Assembly: GCA_947627835.1 (NCBI GenBank)
Contig: CANQXM010000015.1
Coordinates: 1 to 17,771, forward strand
From: an uncultured Bacilli bacterium
Lineage (GTDB): Bacteria > Bacillota_I > Bacilli_A > RF39 > UBA660
Length of the DNA: 17,771 bases
Reading direction: 5' to 3'
Below are positions 1 through 7,144 of the stretch, one piece after another. The notes below the pieces were generated by a model that saw only the letters and a program-made list of their open reading frames with translations, did not search any database and was not told where the DNA came from. A program made the translations under genes and the position numbers. Position 1 is the first letter of the stretch. Each line of letters opens with the position of its first letter.

Positions 1-963
1 CCACTTGATCAGACAGAGCCAGGTTGGTATATTGCAAATGAAAGTACGGTTGCTTATTATTTAGATCCAAGGAATTTCTTAGTTGATAATCGTATTTTGA
101 TGTTTGAGGATCTGTCTTATAAGAGTGAATACAATGCTTCAGTAGTGGCTTCAGTTCTTAAGGGAACTTTTATGGAAGGAAATTCTGCTTTGGATAATCA
201 AAGTTATGCAGATATTTTTGTAGAAGCTGGAAAGAATGCCAATGTAAGTCCTGTGTATCTTGCAAGTCTTGCTCGTCAGGAAGCTGGTACAAAAGTAACG
301 AATACGACGAGTGGAGCCAAATTTACTTACCAGGGACAAACTTATGAAGGATTTTATAATTTCTTTAATATTGGGGCTTATAGTTCTGAAGAGAATCCCG
401 CTTTGGCAGGACTTGTTTATGCAAGTTTTGGTGCTAAGAAAAATCAAGATGGTGTTTTCGTTGGGAATGTTACGGAGAGTATTCCTGAGGAAAAGCCTAG
501 TACACCAACCGTAGAGCACACAGATAATAAGCCTCAAGAGAGTTTTAATGTCGCTGAGGTTGTCAGTAAACTTGGTGTTAAGCAAAAAGATAATTTTGCA
601 ATTGGTGTAAACCTTAGTACTACGGTAGGAACACTAAAGAATAAGGTTGATAAGGGATTGGTTACTTTTAAAAATGCGAGTGGTAAAGAGATGGCCGATA
701 ACGAGATTTTAAGTACTGGTTGTCAAATCGTTTACAAAGATGGTACAACACAATCCGTTGTTATTTACGGAGATATTACAGGGGATGGCAAAATTAATTC
801 AGCTGATTTGCTTCGAATGAGACAGTATTTACTCGGACAAGTTAGTTTAAATGGGGCTTATTTAGAGAGTGCCAAAGCCAATCATGGAAGTAATGTAAAT
901 TCAGCCGATTTATTAAAGTTACGTCAACATTTGCTTGGAACTTCTTATATTAGTCAAGCATAG
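1..963 (+). CDS. Secreted glucosaminidase-type peptidoglycan hydrolase with C-terminal dockerin (5' end outside window)
   Basis: The frame is open from base 1, so the gene starts upstream; an internal ATG at 97 is not the true start because family sequence continues before it. Counting residues from base 1, residues 8-50 carry a substrate-groove segment typical of glucosaminidase-type autolysins (VAYYLDPRNFL, then MFEDLSY). Residues 80-140 carry NVSPVYLASLARQE and YNFFNIGAY (119-127); Glu94 in ARQE is the probable catalytic acid. A Pro/Thr/Glu-rich linker (about 157-178) leads to a small beta-type domain (about 179-256) and then two dockerin-like repeats (257-280 and 291-312). The first repeat has a good calcium loop (GDITGDGKINSADLL); the second lacks acidic ligands. 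Such enzymes cleave glycan strands of peptidoglycan outside the cell. The family call is from motifs; the dockerin partner is not known. It is followed closely by the surface-protein gene at 976, so the two are probably cotranscribed. Confidence 0.85.
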   Translation, partial: PLDQTEPGWYIANESTVAYYLDPRNFLVDNRILMFEDLSYKSEYNASVVASVLKGTFMEGNSALDNQSYADIFVEAGKNANVSPVYLASLARQEAGTKVTNTTSGAKFTYQGQTYEGFYNFFNIGAYSSEENPALAGLVYASFGAKKNQDGVFVGNVTESIPEEKPSTPTVEHTDNKPQESFNVAEVVSKLGVKQKDNFAIGVNLSTTVGTLKNKVDKGLVTFKNASGKEMADNEILSTGCQIVYKDGTTQSVVIYGDITGDGKINSADLLRMRQYLLGQVSLNGAYLESAKANHGSNVNSADLLKLRQHLLGTSYISQA

Positions 964-975
964 AAAGGGGTTTCT

Positions 976-2628
976 ATGAAACGTTTTAAAAAGTTTTTTG
1001 GATGTGGAATTATTAGTTTTTTTGCTTTTATTCCTTTTGTTCTTGCTGCACCTACTATTGCTACTTCGGTTAGTTCTTCTTCGATTGAAGTAGGAAGAAG
1101 TGTTACGTTTTATGTTACTCTTCGAAATGTAGCTTCTTGGAATGTTCATATTTCTGGAATTGGTTCTACTTCTGGTTGTTCTTCTCAGTCTGCTGATGCA
1201 ACGAATGATGGAAATAATACAACCAAAACGTTTAGTGTTACTTGTAAAGGAACCGGCATAGGCATTATTAATTTTTCGGTTTCTGGAGATGCTACCAGTA
1301 GTGATGGTGGAAATATAGGTCTTTCCGGAGATAAACGGGTGAATGTTACGGCAGCAAGACCAAAATCTACGAATAATTATTTAAGTAGTTTGCAAGTTGG
1401 CGAGTATACGCTTACGCCAGAGTTTGATAAAGATACGCTTGAGTATAGTTTGACTGTACCTTCTACTACGAATACGGTGACGATTGAAGCAAAAGCAGCA
1501 GATGGGTATGCGAGTGTTTCTGGGACAGGGGAGCATGAAGTAATTGAGGGAGCCAATGCTTTTCCGATTACGGTGCAAGCTGAAAACGGGGATGAACGCG
1601 TTTATACGGTTACAGTACAAGTCGAAGATCAAAATCCAATTCGTGTTTCTTTAGATGGCAAAGATTATACGGTTATTAAAAATGCCAAGTATATTATTAA
1701 ACCTGAGTTATATGAAGAGAGTACGATTCAAATCCAAGGATTTGAGATTCCTTGTTATATCAGTGATGTTACTGGGTATACTCTGGTTTCATTAAAGACG
1801 AGTGATGGAATTTCGGTGTTTGCCATTTATGATAAAGAAGAAGACCGTTATCAACTTTATGAAGAACAGAAATCCCAAAGTTTAGTCTTGTATGTGATGA
1901 AGGCCCCTGATACGTTTGAAGGATTTCATGAAACGACGATTATCATAAATCAGGTATCTTATCCAGCATTTAAGATTCATGATGATAGTGATTTTGCTCT
2001 TGTTTATGCGATGAATATTGAAACGGGCGAAAAGAATTATTATTTATATAATCAAAAAGAGAATACTTATCAACTTTATTTTGATGAAATGGTAGATTTA
2101 CTTCAAAGTGAGAATGATACGTACAAAAATGTTATTTTGGGATTTGCAGCATTTAGTGTATGTTTGGTAATTCTTTGTGCTTTTGCTTTTTTAAGAAAAC
2201 CAAAACGGAGTGGAAAAGCTAGTAAAAAAGTTACTCATGAAAAAGAAGAGGAAGCTCCGGTTCAAGAAAAGAAAGAAAAGAAAAGTAAAAAGTCTTCTAA
2301 GAAAGAAGAAGTAAAAGAAGATGAAGAAAAGAAGGAACCTTCCAAAGAAGAGGAGTCTCTTCAAGATGATACAGGGGTTGTGGATGTCAAAGATGCCCTT
2401 GCAAAGATGAATAATGTTGAAGATATGATTTTGGAATATGAAAAAACCATGGCTTTATCGAAAGATGAAATGAAGAAAATTGAAAATATTAAAAAGAATA
2501 CCAAAGAAAAGAAAAAAGATACTCCTAATGTCAAAGAGGAAAAAGAATCTAAGAAATCTACGGAAGAGATGGAAGAAACCATGTATGATTTATTTTCTGA
2601 AGATCGAAAGAAAAAACGCAAGAAGTAG
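976..2628 (+). CDS. Single-pass surface protein with Ig/cohesin-like and cadherin-like domains and a Lys/Glu-rich cytoplasmic tail
   Basis: An AAAGGGG ribosome site precedes the ATG. Residues 1-25 are a signal peptide with a basic start, a hydrophobic core and likely cleavage near VLAAP. Residues about 26-125 form a beta-rich domain reminiscent of Ig or cohesin-like folds, with Cys68 and Cys90 placed for a disulfide. Residues about 133-215 match the cadherin-like beta-sandwich type (PF12733 style): LSSLQVGEYTLTPEF near the start and YTVTVQV at the end. Residues 216-385 are an unrecognised extracellular region containing two similar segments, IYDKEEDRYQLYEE (284-297) and LYNQKENTYQLYFDE (357-371). 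A transmembrane helix spans about 386-406, followed by a roughly 140-residue tail dominated by Lys and Glu, which should be cytoplasmic. This is a type I membrane protein, probably an adhesin, sensor or scaffold; no enzyme motif is seen. It lies 12 bases behind the dockerin hydrolase, which suggests a functional link. Confidence 0.8.
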   Translation: MKRFKKFFGCGIISFFAFIPFVLAAPTIATSVSSSSIEVGRSVTFYVTLRNVASWNVHISGIGSTSGCSSQSADATNDGNNTTKTFSVTCKGTGIGIINFSVSGDATSSDGGNIGLSGDKRVNVTAARPKSTNNYLSSLQVGEYTLTPEFDKDTLEYSLTVPSTTNTVTIEAKAADGYASVSGTGEHEVIEGANAFPITVQAENGDERVYTVTVQVEDQNPIRVSLDGKDYTVIKNAKYIIKPELYEESTIQIQGFEIPCYISDVTGYTLVSLKTSDGISVFAIYDKEEDRYQLYEEQKSQSLVLYVMKAPDTFEGFHETTIIINQVSYPAFKIHDDSDFALVYAMNIETGEKNYYLYNQKENTYQLYFDEMVDLLQSENDTYKNVILGFAAFSVCLVILCAFAFLRKPKRSGKASKKVTHEKEEEAPVQEKKEKKSKKSSKKEEVKEDEEKKEPSKEEESLQDDTGVVDVKDALAKMNNVEDMILEYEKTMALSKDEMKKIENIKKNTKEKKKDTPNVKEEKESKKSTEEMEETMYDLFSEDRKKKRKK

Positions 2629-2638
2629 TTTTTTCTTT
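2607..2638 (+). terminator. A/T-rich hairpin and T tract at the end of the surface-protein gene
   Basis: Bases 2607-2617 (AAAGAAAAAAC) are perfectly complementary to 2628-2638 (GTTTTTTCTTT), with a 10-base loop; a further T run follows to 2642. The hairpin begins inside the coding end and includes the last base of the stop codon. It has only one G-C pair at the loop end plus one within the stem, so it is weak, but it has terminator form. It directly abuts the next promoter. Confidence 0.4.
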
Positions 2639-2648
2639 TTTTGTATAT

Positions 2649-2671
2649 TATAATAAGGTTAGGGTGGATTT
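2649..2671 (+). promoter_or_regulatory. Promoter -10 box and very short leader for the GT4 gene at 2672
   Basis: A perfect TATAAT lies at 2649-2654. No convincing -35 box is seen at the usual distance; the upstream region is a T-rich tract. With the start site 7 bases past the -10 box, the mRNA would begin at A2661 and read AGGGTGGATTT before the ATG, so the ribosome site sits at the very 5' end of an 11-base leader. Confidence 0.6.
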
Positions 2672-3808
2672 ATGAAAAAAGATTTGTATATTGTGTTTGA
2701 GAAGATTCATTCTTTAAAATTAGGGGGACTGATTGCAACGTATGTCTCTTTAGTTCCGATTTGGCAAAAATATTACAATGTGAAGATTATTAGTTTGTTT
2801 CGTTCTTTGAATTCGGATCATTTATTTGATGATTGTGAAATTATTACTTTATCTAACAAACAAATTGATTTTAATTTTCCCCATCTGTTTCAAGAGTTAA
2901 AGCATTTTCATATTTTACGTTTTTTTAAGTTGTTTTTTGATTTATGCTATTATTTTCTATCTATTCCTTTTCTGCGACATAAGATGAAAAAAGTTATTTC
3001 AAAGCAAGATCTTGTATTGGTTACTTGTCCGGTTGCTGCAGCATTTCTTCCCAAGAATTATCCTTTTTTGTTAGAGATTCACATTTATTATGAGTATTTT
3101 TTTGGAAAGAATTTACTTGGGAATTTGCAAGCAAAGATGATGCAAAAACCAGCGTTAACCTTGTTTCGAACCAAAATGGATAGTGAAAAAGCCAAGGATC
3201 AGATGAATGCTGGGTATGTATATAATTTTTTTGATAATACCGGAATTCTTCCTAGTAAGAAGCTTGTAAAGAATCGTATCTGTTATGTGGGAAGGTTGAG
3301 CGAACAAAAAAATCCTCTTCGGTTACTTCGACTTGCTCGTTTGTTAAAAGAAAAATATCCTGATTTTGTTTTGGATATTTATGGTACGGGTGAGTATTAT
3401 GATGAAATGAAAGAAAAAATCCAAGATTATGGATTAGCGAAGCATGTGTTTTTAAAGGGATTTACTAAAGATAAAACGATTTATAAAAATTATTCTCTTT
3501 TATGGATGACTTCTCTTTTTGAGGGGCTCAGTTTGGTTATGATTGAAGCCAAAGCAAATGGAATTCCTATTTTTACAACTCCTTGTGGAGATGGTGTTTA
3601 TGAAGTCGTCCATGATGGGGTGGATGGATTTATTTTTGATAATGATGAAGCATATGTTCAAAAAACCATTGAAGTTTTAACAAATGAAGCATTACAAAAG
3701 CAGTTATCCAAAAATTCTTATCAAGATTTTAAACGTTTTTCAAAAGAGCAAGCTGAAAAAAATTGGCTTCAGATTTTTGATAAGTTTACTACTGATTTTT
3801 TAGATTAA
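2672..3808 (+). CDS. GT4-family glycosyltransferase
   Basis: 378 residues, normal length for a soluble or membrane-associated GT-B retaining glycosyltransferase. The C-terminal nucleotide-sugar-binding half is clear: VGRLSEQKNP (Arg208 and Lys213 are the usual phosphate-contacting pair), YGTGEYYDEM, then FEGLSLVMIEA, which gives the EX7E signature at Glu284 and Glu292. The N-terminal acceptor half (1-190) is less conserved and contains a hydrophobic stretch near residue 90-105 that could touch the membrane. It presumably adds one sugar to a lipid-linked glycan on the cytoplasmic face; donor and acceptor cannot be told. It stands alone between its own promoter and a convergent neighbour. Its C-terminal half resembles the GT4 at 13474, notably EQKNP and GEYY, so the two are likely paralogs. 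The ATG is set by AGGGTGG just upstream. Confidence 0.88.
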   Translation: MKKDLYIVFEKIHSLKLGGLIATYVSLVPIWQKYYNVKIISLFRSLNSDHLFDDCEIITLSNKQIDFNFPHLFQELKHFHILRFFKLFFDLCYYFLSIPFLRHKMKKVISKQDLVLVTCPVAAAFLPKNYPFLLEIHIYYEYFFGKNLLGNLQAKMMQKPALTLFRTKMDSEKAKDQMNAGYVYNFFDNTGILPSKKLVKNRICYVGRLSEQKNPLRLLRLARLLKEKYPDFVLDIYGTGEYYDEMKEKIQDYGLAKHVFLKGFTKDKTIYKNYSLLWMTSLFEGLSLVMIEAKANGIPIFTTPCGDGVYEVVHDGVDGFIFDNDEAYVQKTIEVLTNEALQKQLSKNSYQDFKRFSKEQAEKNWLQIFDKFTTDFLD

Positions 3809-5037
3809 AGCGTTTTGGGTAACTCTTTTTCTTTGTTTAAAAGAAGCATAATTACATAAATACTCACCGCTGGAGCCGTAAAAACATGACCGGAGAAACC
3901 TGCAATAAATAGAGCAATCCAGATTCCATAGGTAGTTACGTTTCTTTTTTTCTTTTCTTTTTTATTGATAAAGGGAAGAATGGTAAGAATGCTTCCAATT
4001 ATGCCACACCGATAGAAGATATCAAAGTAGTCCATTTCAATGGTTTTCTGGTTTTCATTTTCTTCTTTATAGTTTTCGATGTAACCGATTCCCAAAAGTT
4101 TTTCATCTAATGGGGCATTTACGTAGTTTTGATGGGTGTTTTTTAAGAATGTCAATCGTTCACTAAAAATAAAATGGTTGATAAAGCGATCATTTTTAAA
4201 AACATCTTGAATGGTGTGAATATCTAGGAATTCTAAGTGAATTTTCATGTTGTAGAAGAATGATGATTTGGGAATTACTAGTATGGCACCAAGCAAAAAG
4301 AAGATACACAAACTGGAAAGAATCATGAGTTGCGTTTGTTTTTTTTCTGTGATGATCATTTTAAATAATTTGATGACGCAAATGAGAATTAGGATGCCAA
4401 AGATGAGAACCGTCATTTTGGTGCCAAGAGCGAATAACGCATAGAACATGCATAGAAAGTATATGATTTTTATTGCTATGTTTTGCTTAGATGACAAGAG
4501 AAAATGAAAAACAAAGGGCATTAAGATACATAGAATGGCACTAATTTCATTGGTTGCATAAAACCAACCGACGTTGCCGATTTTTCCTTGGAAATATCCC
4601 TCAAAAGAGGTGTGTGTGATACTGGGAATGATTAAAAATAGTAAGTAGATAAAATAGATGCGAATGAAGTGCTTGGAATCGATTTGATCGGGATTTAATT
4701 TTCTTAGTAGCAAGTACGTAATTGGGAAGTAAAGAATGTGAATGAGGTTTTTTAGTTCGAAGAAGAGAACGCTACGATCTTTATGATAAAGCGTGCTACC
4801 AGTAAATAAGAGAATGTAGATGCCGAGCGTAAGCAAGTAAAAAATTTCTGGTTTTTTTTCTTTGTTTCGAAGGAAAAGGATGCCAATTGTCAAAAGGAAA
4901 CAAAATCTTATGATGACGCCGATGGTTAAACCAGTATTGAAGTAGTGTTTTTGGAAGGAAGTTAATACATCTAAAAAGGGTTGACAGTATAAAAAGATTA
5001 TTAAAAACTTATTTAAAAAGGCTTTTTCTTTTTTCAT
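3805..5037 (-). CDS. O-antigen polymerase/ligase-like (Wzy/WaaL type) integral membrane protein
   Basis: 410 residues with about 10-12 hydrophobic helices, opening with a short basic N-terminus and a first membrane segment containing FLIIFLYCQPFLDVL. A longer hydrophilic stretch about two thirds along (roughly residues 255-340) would be the large periplasm-side loop typical of this fold. The segment ALGTKMTVLIFGIL corresponds to the Gly-Thr-Arg/Lys-Thr motif that precedes a helix in O-antigen ligase-like proteins. Proteins of this type polymerise or transfer lipid-linked glycans outside the membrane. It is the only polymerase/ligase candidate in the locus and the only minus-strand gene. The ATG follows AGGTGAG. 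Its stop codon overlaps that of the convergent GT4 gene by four bases. The choice between polymerase and ligase cannot be made from sequence alone. Confidence 0.75.
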   Translation of the reverse strand: MKKEKAFLNKFLIIFLYCQPFLDVLTSFQKHYFNTGLTIGVIIRFCFLLTIGILFLRNKEKKPEIFYLLTLGIYILLFTGSTLYHKDRSVLFFELKNLIHILYFPITYLLLRKLNPDQIDSKHFIRIYFIYLLFLIIPSITHTSFEGYFQGKIGNVGWFYATNEISAILCILMPFVFHFLLSSKQNIAIKIIYFLCMFYALFALGTKMTVLIFGILILICVIKLFKMIITEKKQTQLMILSSLCIFFLLGAILVIPKSSFFYNMKIHLEFLDIHTIQDVFKNDRFINHFIFSERLTFLKNTHQNYVNAPLDEKLLGIGYIENYKEENENQKTIEMDYFDIFYRCGIIGSILTILPFINKKEKKKRNVTTYGIWIALFIAGFSGHVFTAPAVSIYVIMLLLNKEKELPKTL

Positions 5038-5082
5038 TTTCTCACCTGGCTTTAGTATATCAAATTTAATATTTTTTTTAAA
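5038..5082 (-). promoter_or_regulatory. Minus-strand promoter for the polymerase/ligase-like gene
   Basis: Read on the minus strand: a -35-like TTTAAA (5082-5077), a 17-base spacer, and an extended -10 TGA-TATACT with the hexamer at 5059-5054. The predicted start is A at 5047, which gives the 10-base leader AGGTGAGAAA directly before the ATG, so the ribosome site opens the transcript. It lies back-to-back with the promoter of the sulfotransferase operon. Confidence 0.6.
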
Positions 5083-5094
5083 TTAGTAAGATTA

Positions 5095-5119
5095 TGTTAT
5101 AATGACGATAGGGTGAGTT
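5095..5119 (+). promoter_or_regulatory. Promoter and short leader of the nine-gene glycan operon
   Basis: An extended -10 element TGT-TATAAT lies at 5095-5103. The -35 region (about 5075-5080) is only a T run ending in A. The predicted start is A5110, which gives the leader AGGGTGAGTT and then ATG at 5120. The good extended -10 box may compensate for the poor -35. Confidence 0.65.
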
Positions 5120-6175
5120 ATGAGAAAAGTAGTTATACCAACCGGATATATGGCGAGTGGTTCTTCTGCTGTGACGGCACTTATTCGTGAGTTTGATGGA
5201 TATTGTGGTGTTACTGGTTCTCAAGAGTTTGTATTTCTTCATTGTCCGATGGGTTTGTTTGATTTAGAAGATAAATTGTTATTTCATAATAATATTTTTG
5301 CAAGTGATGAATATTTGCAGTTGTTTTATGAGCGCATGGCCGAGTTAGATCATTTAAAGTGTTGGTGGCCGGGGAGTTATCAACATTATGTAGGTCCTAC
5401 TTTTATGGAAGATGTCGATGATTTTATTAATCACTTGATTGATTATAAAATGGATCAGTTTTGGTATATGTCTGAGCGACCAAATAAGAAAAGCATGATG
5501 GTGAAAAAGTATATTCAAGCCTTCTTGCGTCGTTTATTTCCAAAATGGAAAGGATGGAAACCCATCTTAAATCGTGAGGGAGTTCGTTTTGCTTATCCAT
5601 CTAGTGAAAAGTTTTATCAATGTGCCCGTACTTTTTTGTTTCGAGTGATTGATGCCATTTCTAAAGATAATGTTATTTTAGATCAATTGCTTCTTCCTCA
5701 TAATTTATATCGAATGGAACGTTATTTTAAACCGGGAGAAGCAAAAGTCATTGTCGTAGAACGAGATCCAAGAGATGTCTTTATTCAGAATAAGTATTTT
5801 TATACGAAAGCTCATGTTGAAATTCCTTATCCGCAGGATGTAAAAGAATTTTGTAAGTTCTATCGTCAGATTCGGGAAATGGAAAAGCCATGTGATCATC
5901 CAGATGTTTTACGTATTCATTTTGAAGAACTGATTTATGAATATGAGAAGACTGTGAAAAAGGTTCGGGAATTTTTAGGAGTAAGTGAAAAAGAGCATAC
6001 TCGAAAAAAGGAATTTTTTAAACCTGAGGTTTCAATTAATAATACACAAATATTTGCATTAAATGCTGAATATCAAAAAGAAGCAGATTATATTCAAAAA
6101 CATTTGCCAGAGTATTTATATGATTATCCATATCAGCGAGTTGCTGTAGAGCAAGAAGTTTTTACTGACGAATAG
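5120..6175 (+). CDS. PAPS-dependent sulfotransferase family protein
   Basis: 351 residues. The N-terminus begins with a short beta strand and PTGYMASGSSAVTALI (residues 7-22), which matches the 5'-phosphosulfate-binding loop of sulfotransferases. Residues 211-224 contain VVERDPRDVFIQN, the 3'-phosphate-binding segment, with Arg215. The C-terminus has FEELIYEYEKTVKKVREFLGV, typical of the family. No signal peptide or membrane helix is evident, so it should act in the cytoplasm, moving sulfate from PAPS to an acceptor, here most plausibly a sugar of the lipid-linked glycan before export. The Ser usually found at R+8 of the 3' site is Gln223. It is the first gene of the operon and is followed after 9 bases by a GT2 gene with a strong AGGAGGG site. 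No PAPS-synthesis genes are in the window. The acceptor is unknown. Confidence 0.82.
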   Translation: MRKVVIPTGYMASGSSAVTALIREFDGYCGVTGSQEFVFLHCPMGLFDLEDKLLFHNNIFASDEYLQLFYERMAELDHLKCWWPGSYQHYVGPTFMEDVDDFINHLIDYKMDQFWYMSERPNKKSMMVKKYIQAFLRRLFPKWKGWKPILNREGVRFAYPSSEKFYQCARTFLFRVIDAISKDNVILDQLLLPHNLYRMERYFKPGEAKVIVVERDPRDVFIQNKYFYTKAHVEIPYPQDVKEFCKFYRQIREMEKPCDHPDVLRIHFEELIYEYEKTVKKVREFLGVSEKEHTRKKEFFKPEVSINNTQIFALNAEYQKEADYIQKHLPEYLYDYPYQRVAVEQEVFTDE

Positions 6176-6184
6176 GAGGGTATT

Positions 6185-7144
6185 ATGCCAAAAATAACGG
6201 TTGTTGTTCCCGTTTATAATGTGGAAGCTTATATTGAGCGATGCTTGGATTCCATTGTGTCTCAGACGATGTCTGATTTTGAGATTGTAGTTGTCAATGA
6301 TGGAAGTCCTGATCATAGTGAAGAAATTGTTTTAAACTATCAGAAAAAAGAAAAACGAATTCGTTATTTTTATCAAGAAAATATGGGCCTTGGTGCTGCT
6401 CGAAATAAGGGAATTTTAGAAGCTAAGGGAGAGTTTATTTGCTTTATTGATAGTGATGATTATATTGAACCGGATTATTTAGCATGTTTGTATCAAGTGA
6501 TTACGCACGAAAAAGCAGATATTGCTTATTGTGGAATGAGGCAAGTAGATGATCAGAAAAATATTTTGGGCGTTAATCCCCAAACGGAAGAGGAGTTATG
6601 GAGTTTTGAGCAACCCAGTGCTTGTAACAAACTTTACCGACTTTCTTTGTTTAAAGATTATCAAATTACGTTTCCTGTAAAACTTTATTATGAAGATTTG
6701 GCAACGATTCCAAAACTTTTGATGGTGTCTAAAAAAAATGTTCGGGTGGATAAGTATTTATACAATTATTATTTTAATGAAGGCAGTATTACCAAAAGTT
6801 ATGGTAAACGGGTTGTAGAAATGAAGAAGGTTTTGCAAATCTTAGAAGATTTTGTGAAAGCAAATCATTTAGAAGCGTATCATGAAAATATGGAATATGT
6901 GTATTTGTATGCGGGAGTTATTAACACTAGTTTTCGAATGATTATGGCACGGTGTTTTTCTAAAAAAGAAATTGTGGAAATGATTCGTCATTTTGAAAGT
7001 GTTTATCCACATTGTTACCAAAATCAAATGGCAAAGAAACGGTTTCCACTTAAGTATAAAGTGATTGCATTTTTAATTCGCCATCGAATGATTACCGTTT
7101 ATAGGTGGATGGTGTTATTACGAGGTAAGGTGCAACATGGATAA
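6185..7144 (+). CDS. GT2-family glycosyltransferase (first of three paralogs)
   Basis: 319 residues, GT-A fold. The N-terminal domain has VVPVYNVEAYIERCLDSI, VVNDGS (Asp39) and the metal-binding FIDSDD (Asp89, Asp91, Asp92). YYEDLAT supplies the Glu170-Asp171 pair usual for the catalytic base region. NEGSI follows, then a basic helical C-terminus without clear membrane helices. It resembles EpsJ/CpsI-type enzymes that add a sugar from an NDP donor to a lipid-linked glycan at the cytoplasmic face. In this copy the loop normally reading GGLSDARN is MGLGAARN, unlike its two paralogs, so acceptor or donor choice may differ. It starts after AGGAGGG and overlaps the next gene by 8 bases. The linkage made is unknown. 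Confidence 0.9.
   Translation: MPKITVVVPVYNVEAYIERCLDSIVSQTMSDFEIVVVNDGSPDHSEEIVLNYQKKEKRIRYFYQENMGLGAARNKGILEAKGEFICFIDSDDYIEPDYLACLYQVITHEKADIAYCGMRQVDDQKNILGVNPQTEEELWSFEQPSACNKLYRLSLFKDYQITFPVKLYYEDLATIPKLLMVSKKNVRVDKYLYNYYFNEGSITKSYGKRVVEMKKVLQILEDFVKANHLEAYHENMEYVYLYAGVINTSFRMIMARCFSKKEIVEMIRHFESVYPHCYQNQMAKKRFPLKYKVIAFLIRHRMITVYRWMVLLRGKVQHG

Noticed and set aside
151..585. Minus-strand open frame opposite the wall hydrolase
   Set aside because: It lies wholly within a convincing conserved coding region and has no recognisable domain.
97..963. Complete 288-residue gene starting at ATG 97
   Set aside because: The frame is open back to base 1 and the upstream residues (PGWYIANESTVAYYLDPRNF) belong to the hydrolase domain, so the gene is truncated by the window edge rather than starting here.
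2441..2628. Lys/Glu-rich region as a nuclear-type or DNA-binding domain
   Set aside because: It follows a clear signal peptide and membrane helix, so it is best read as the cytoplasmic tail of the surface protein; low complexity gives many false matches.
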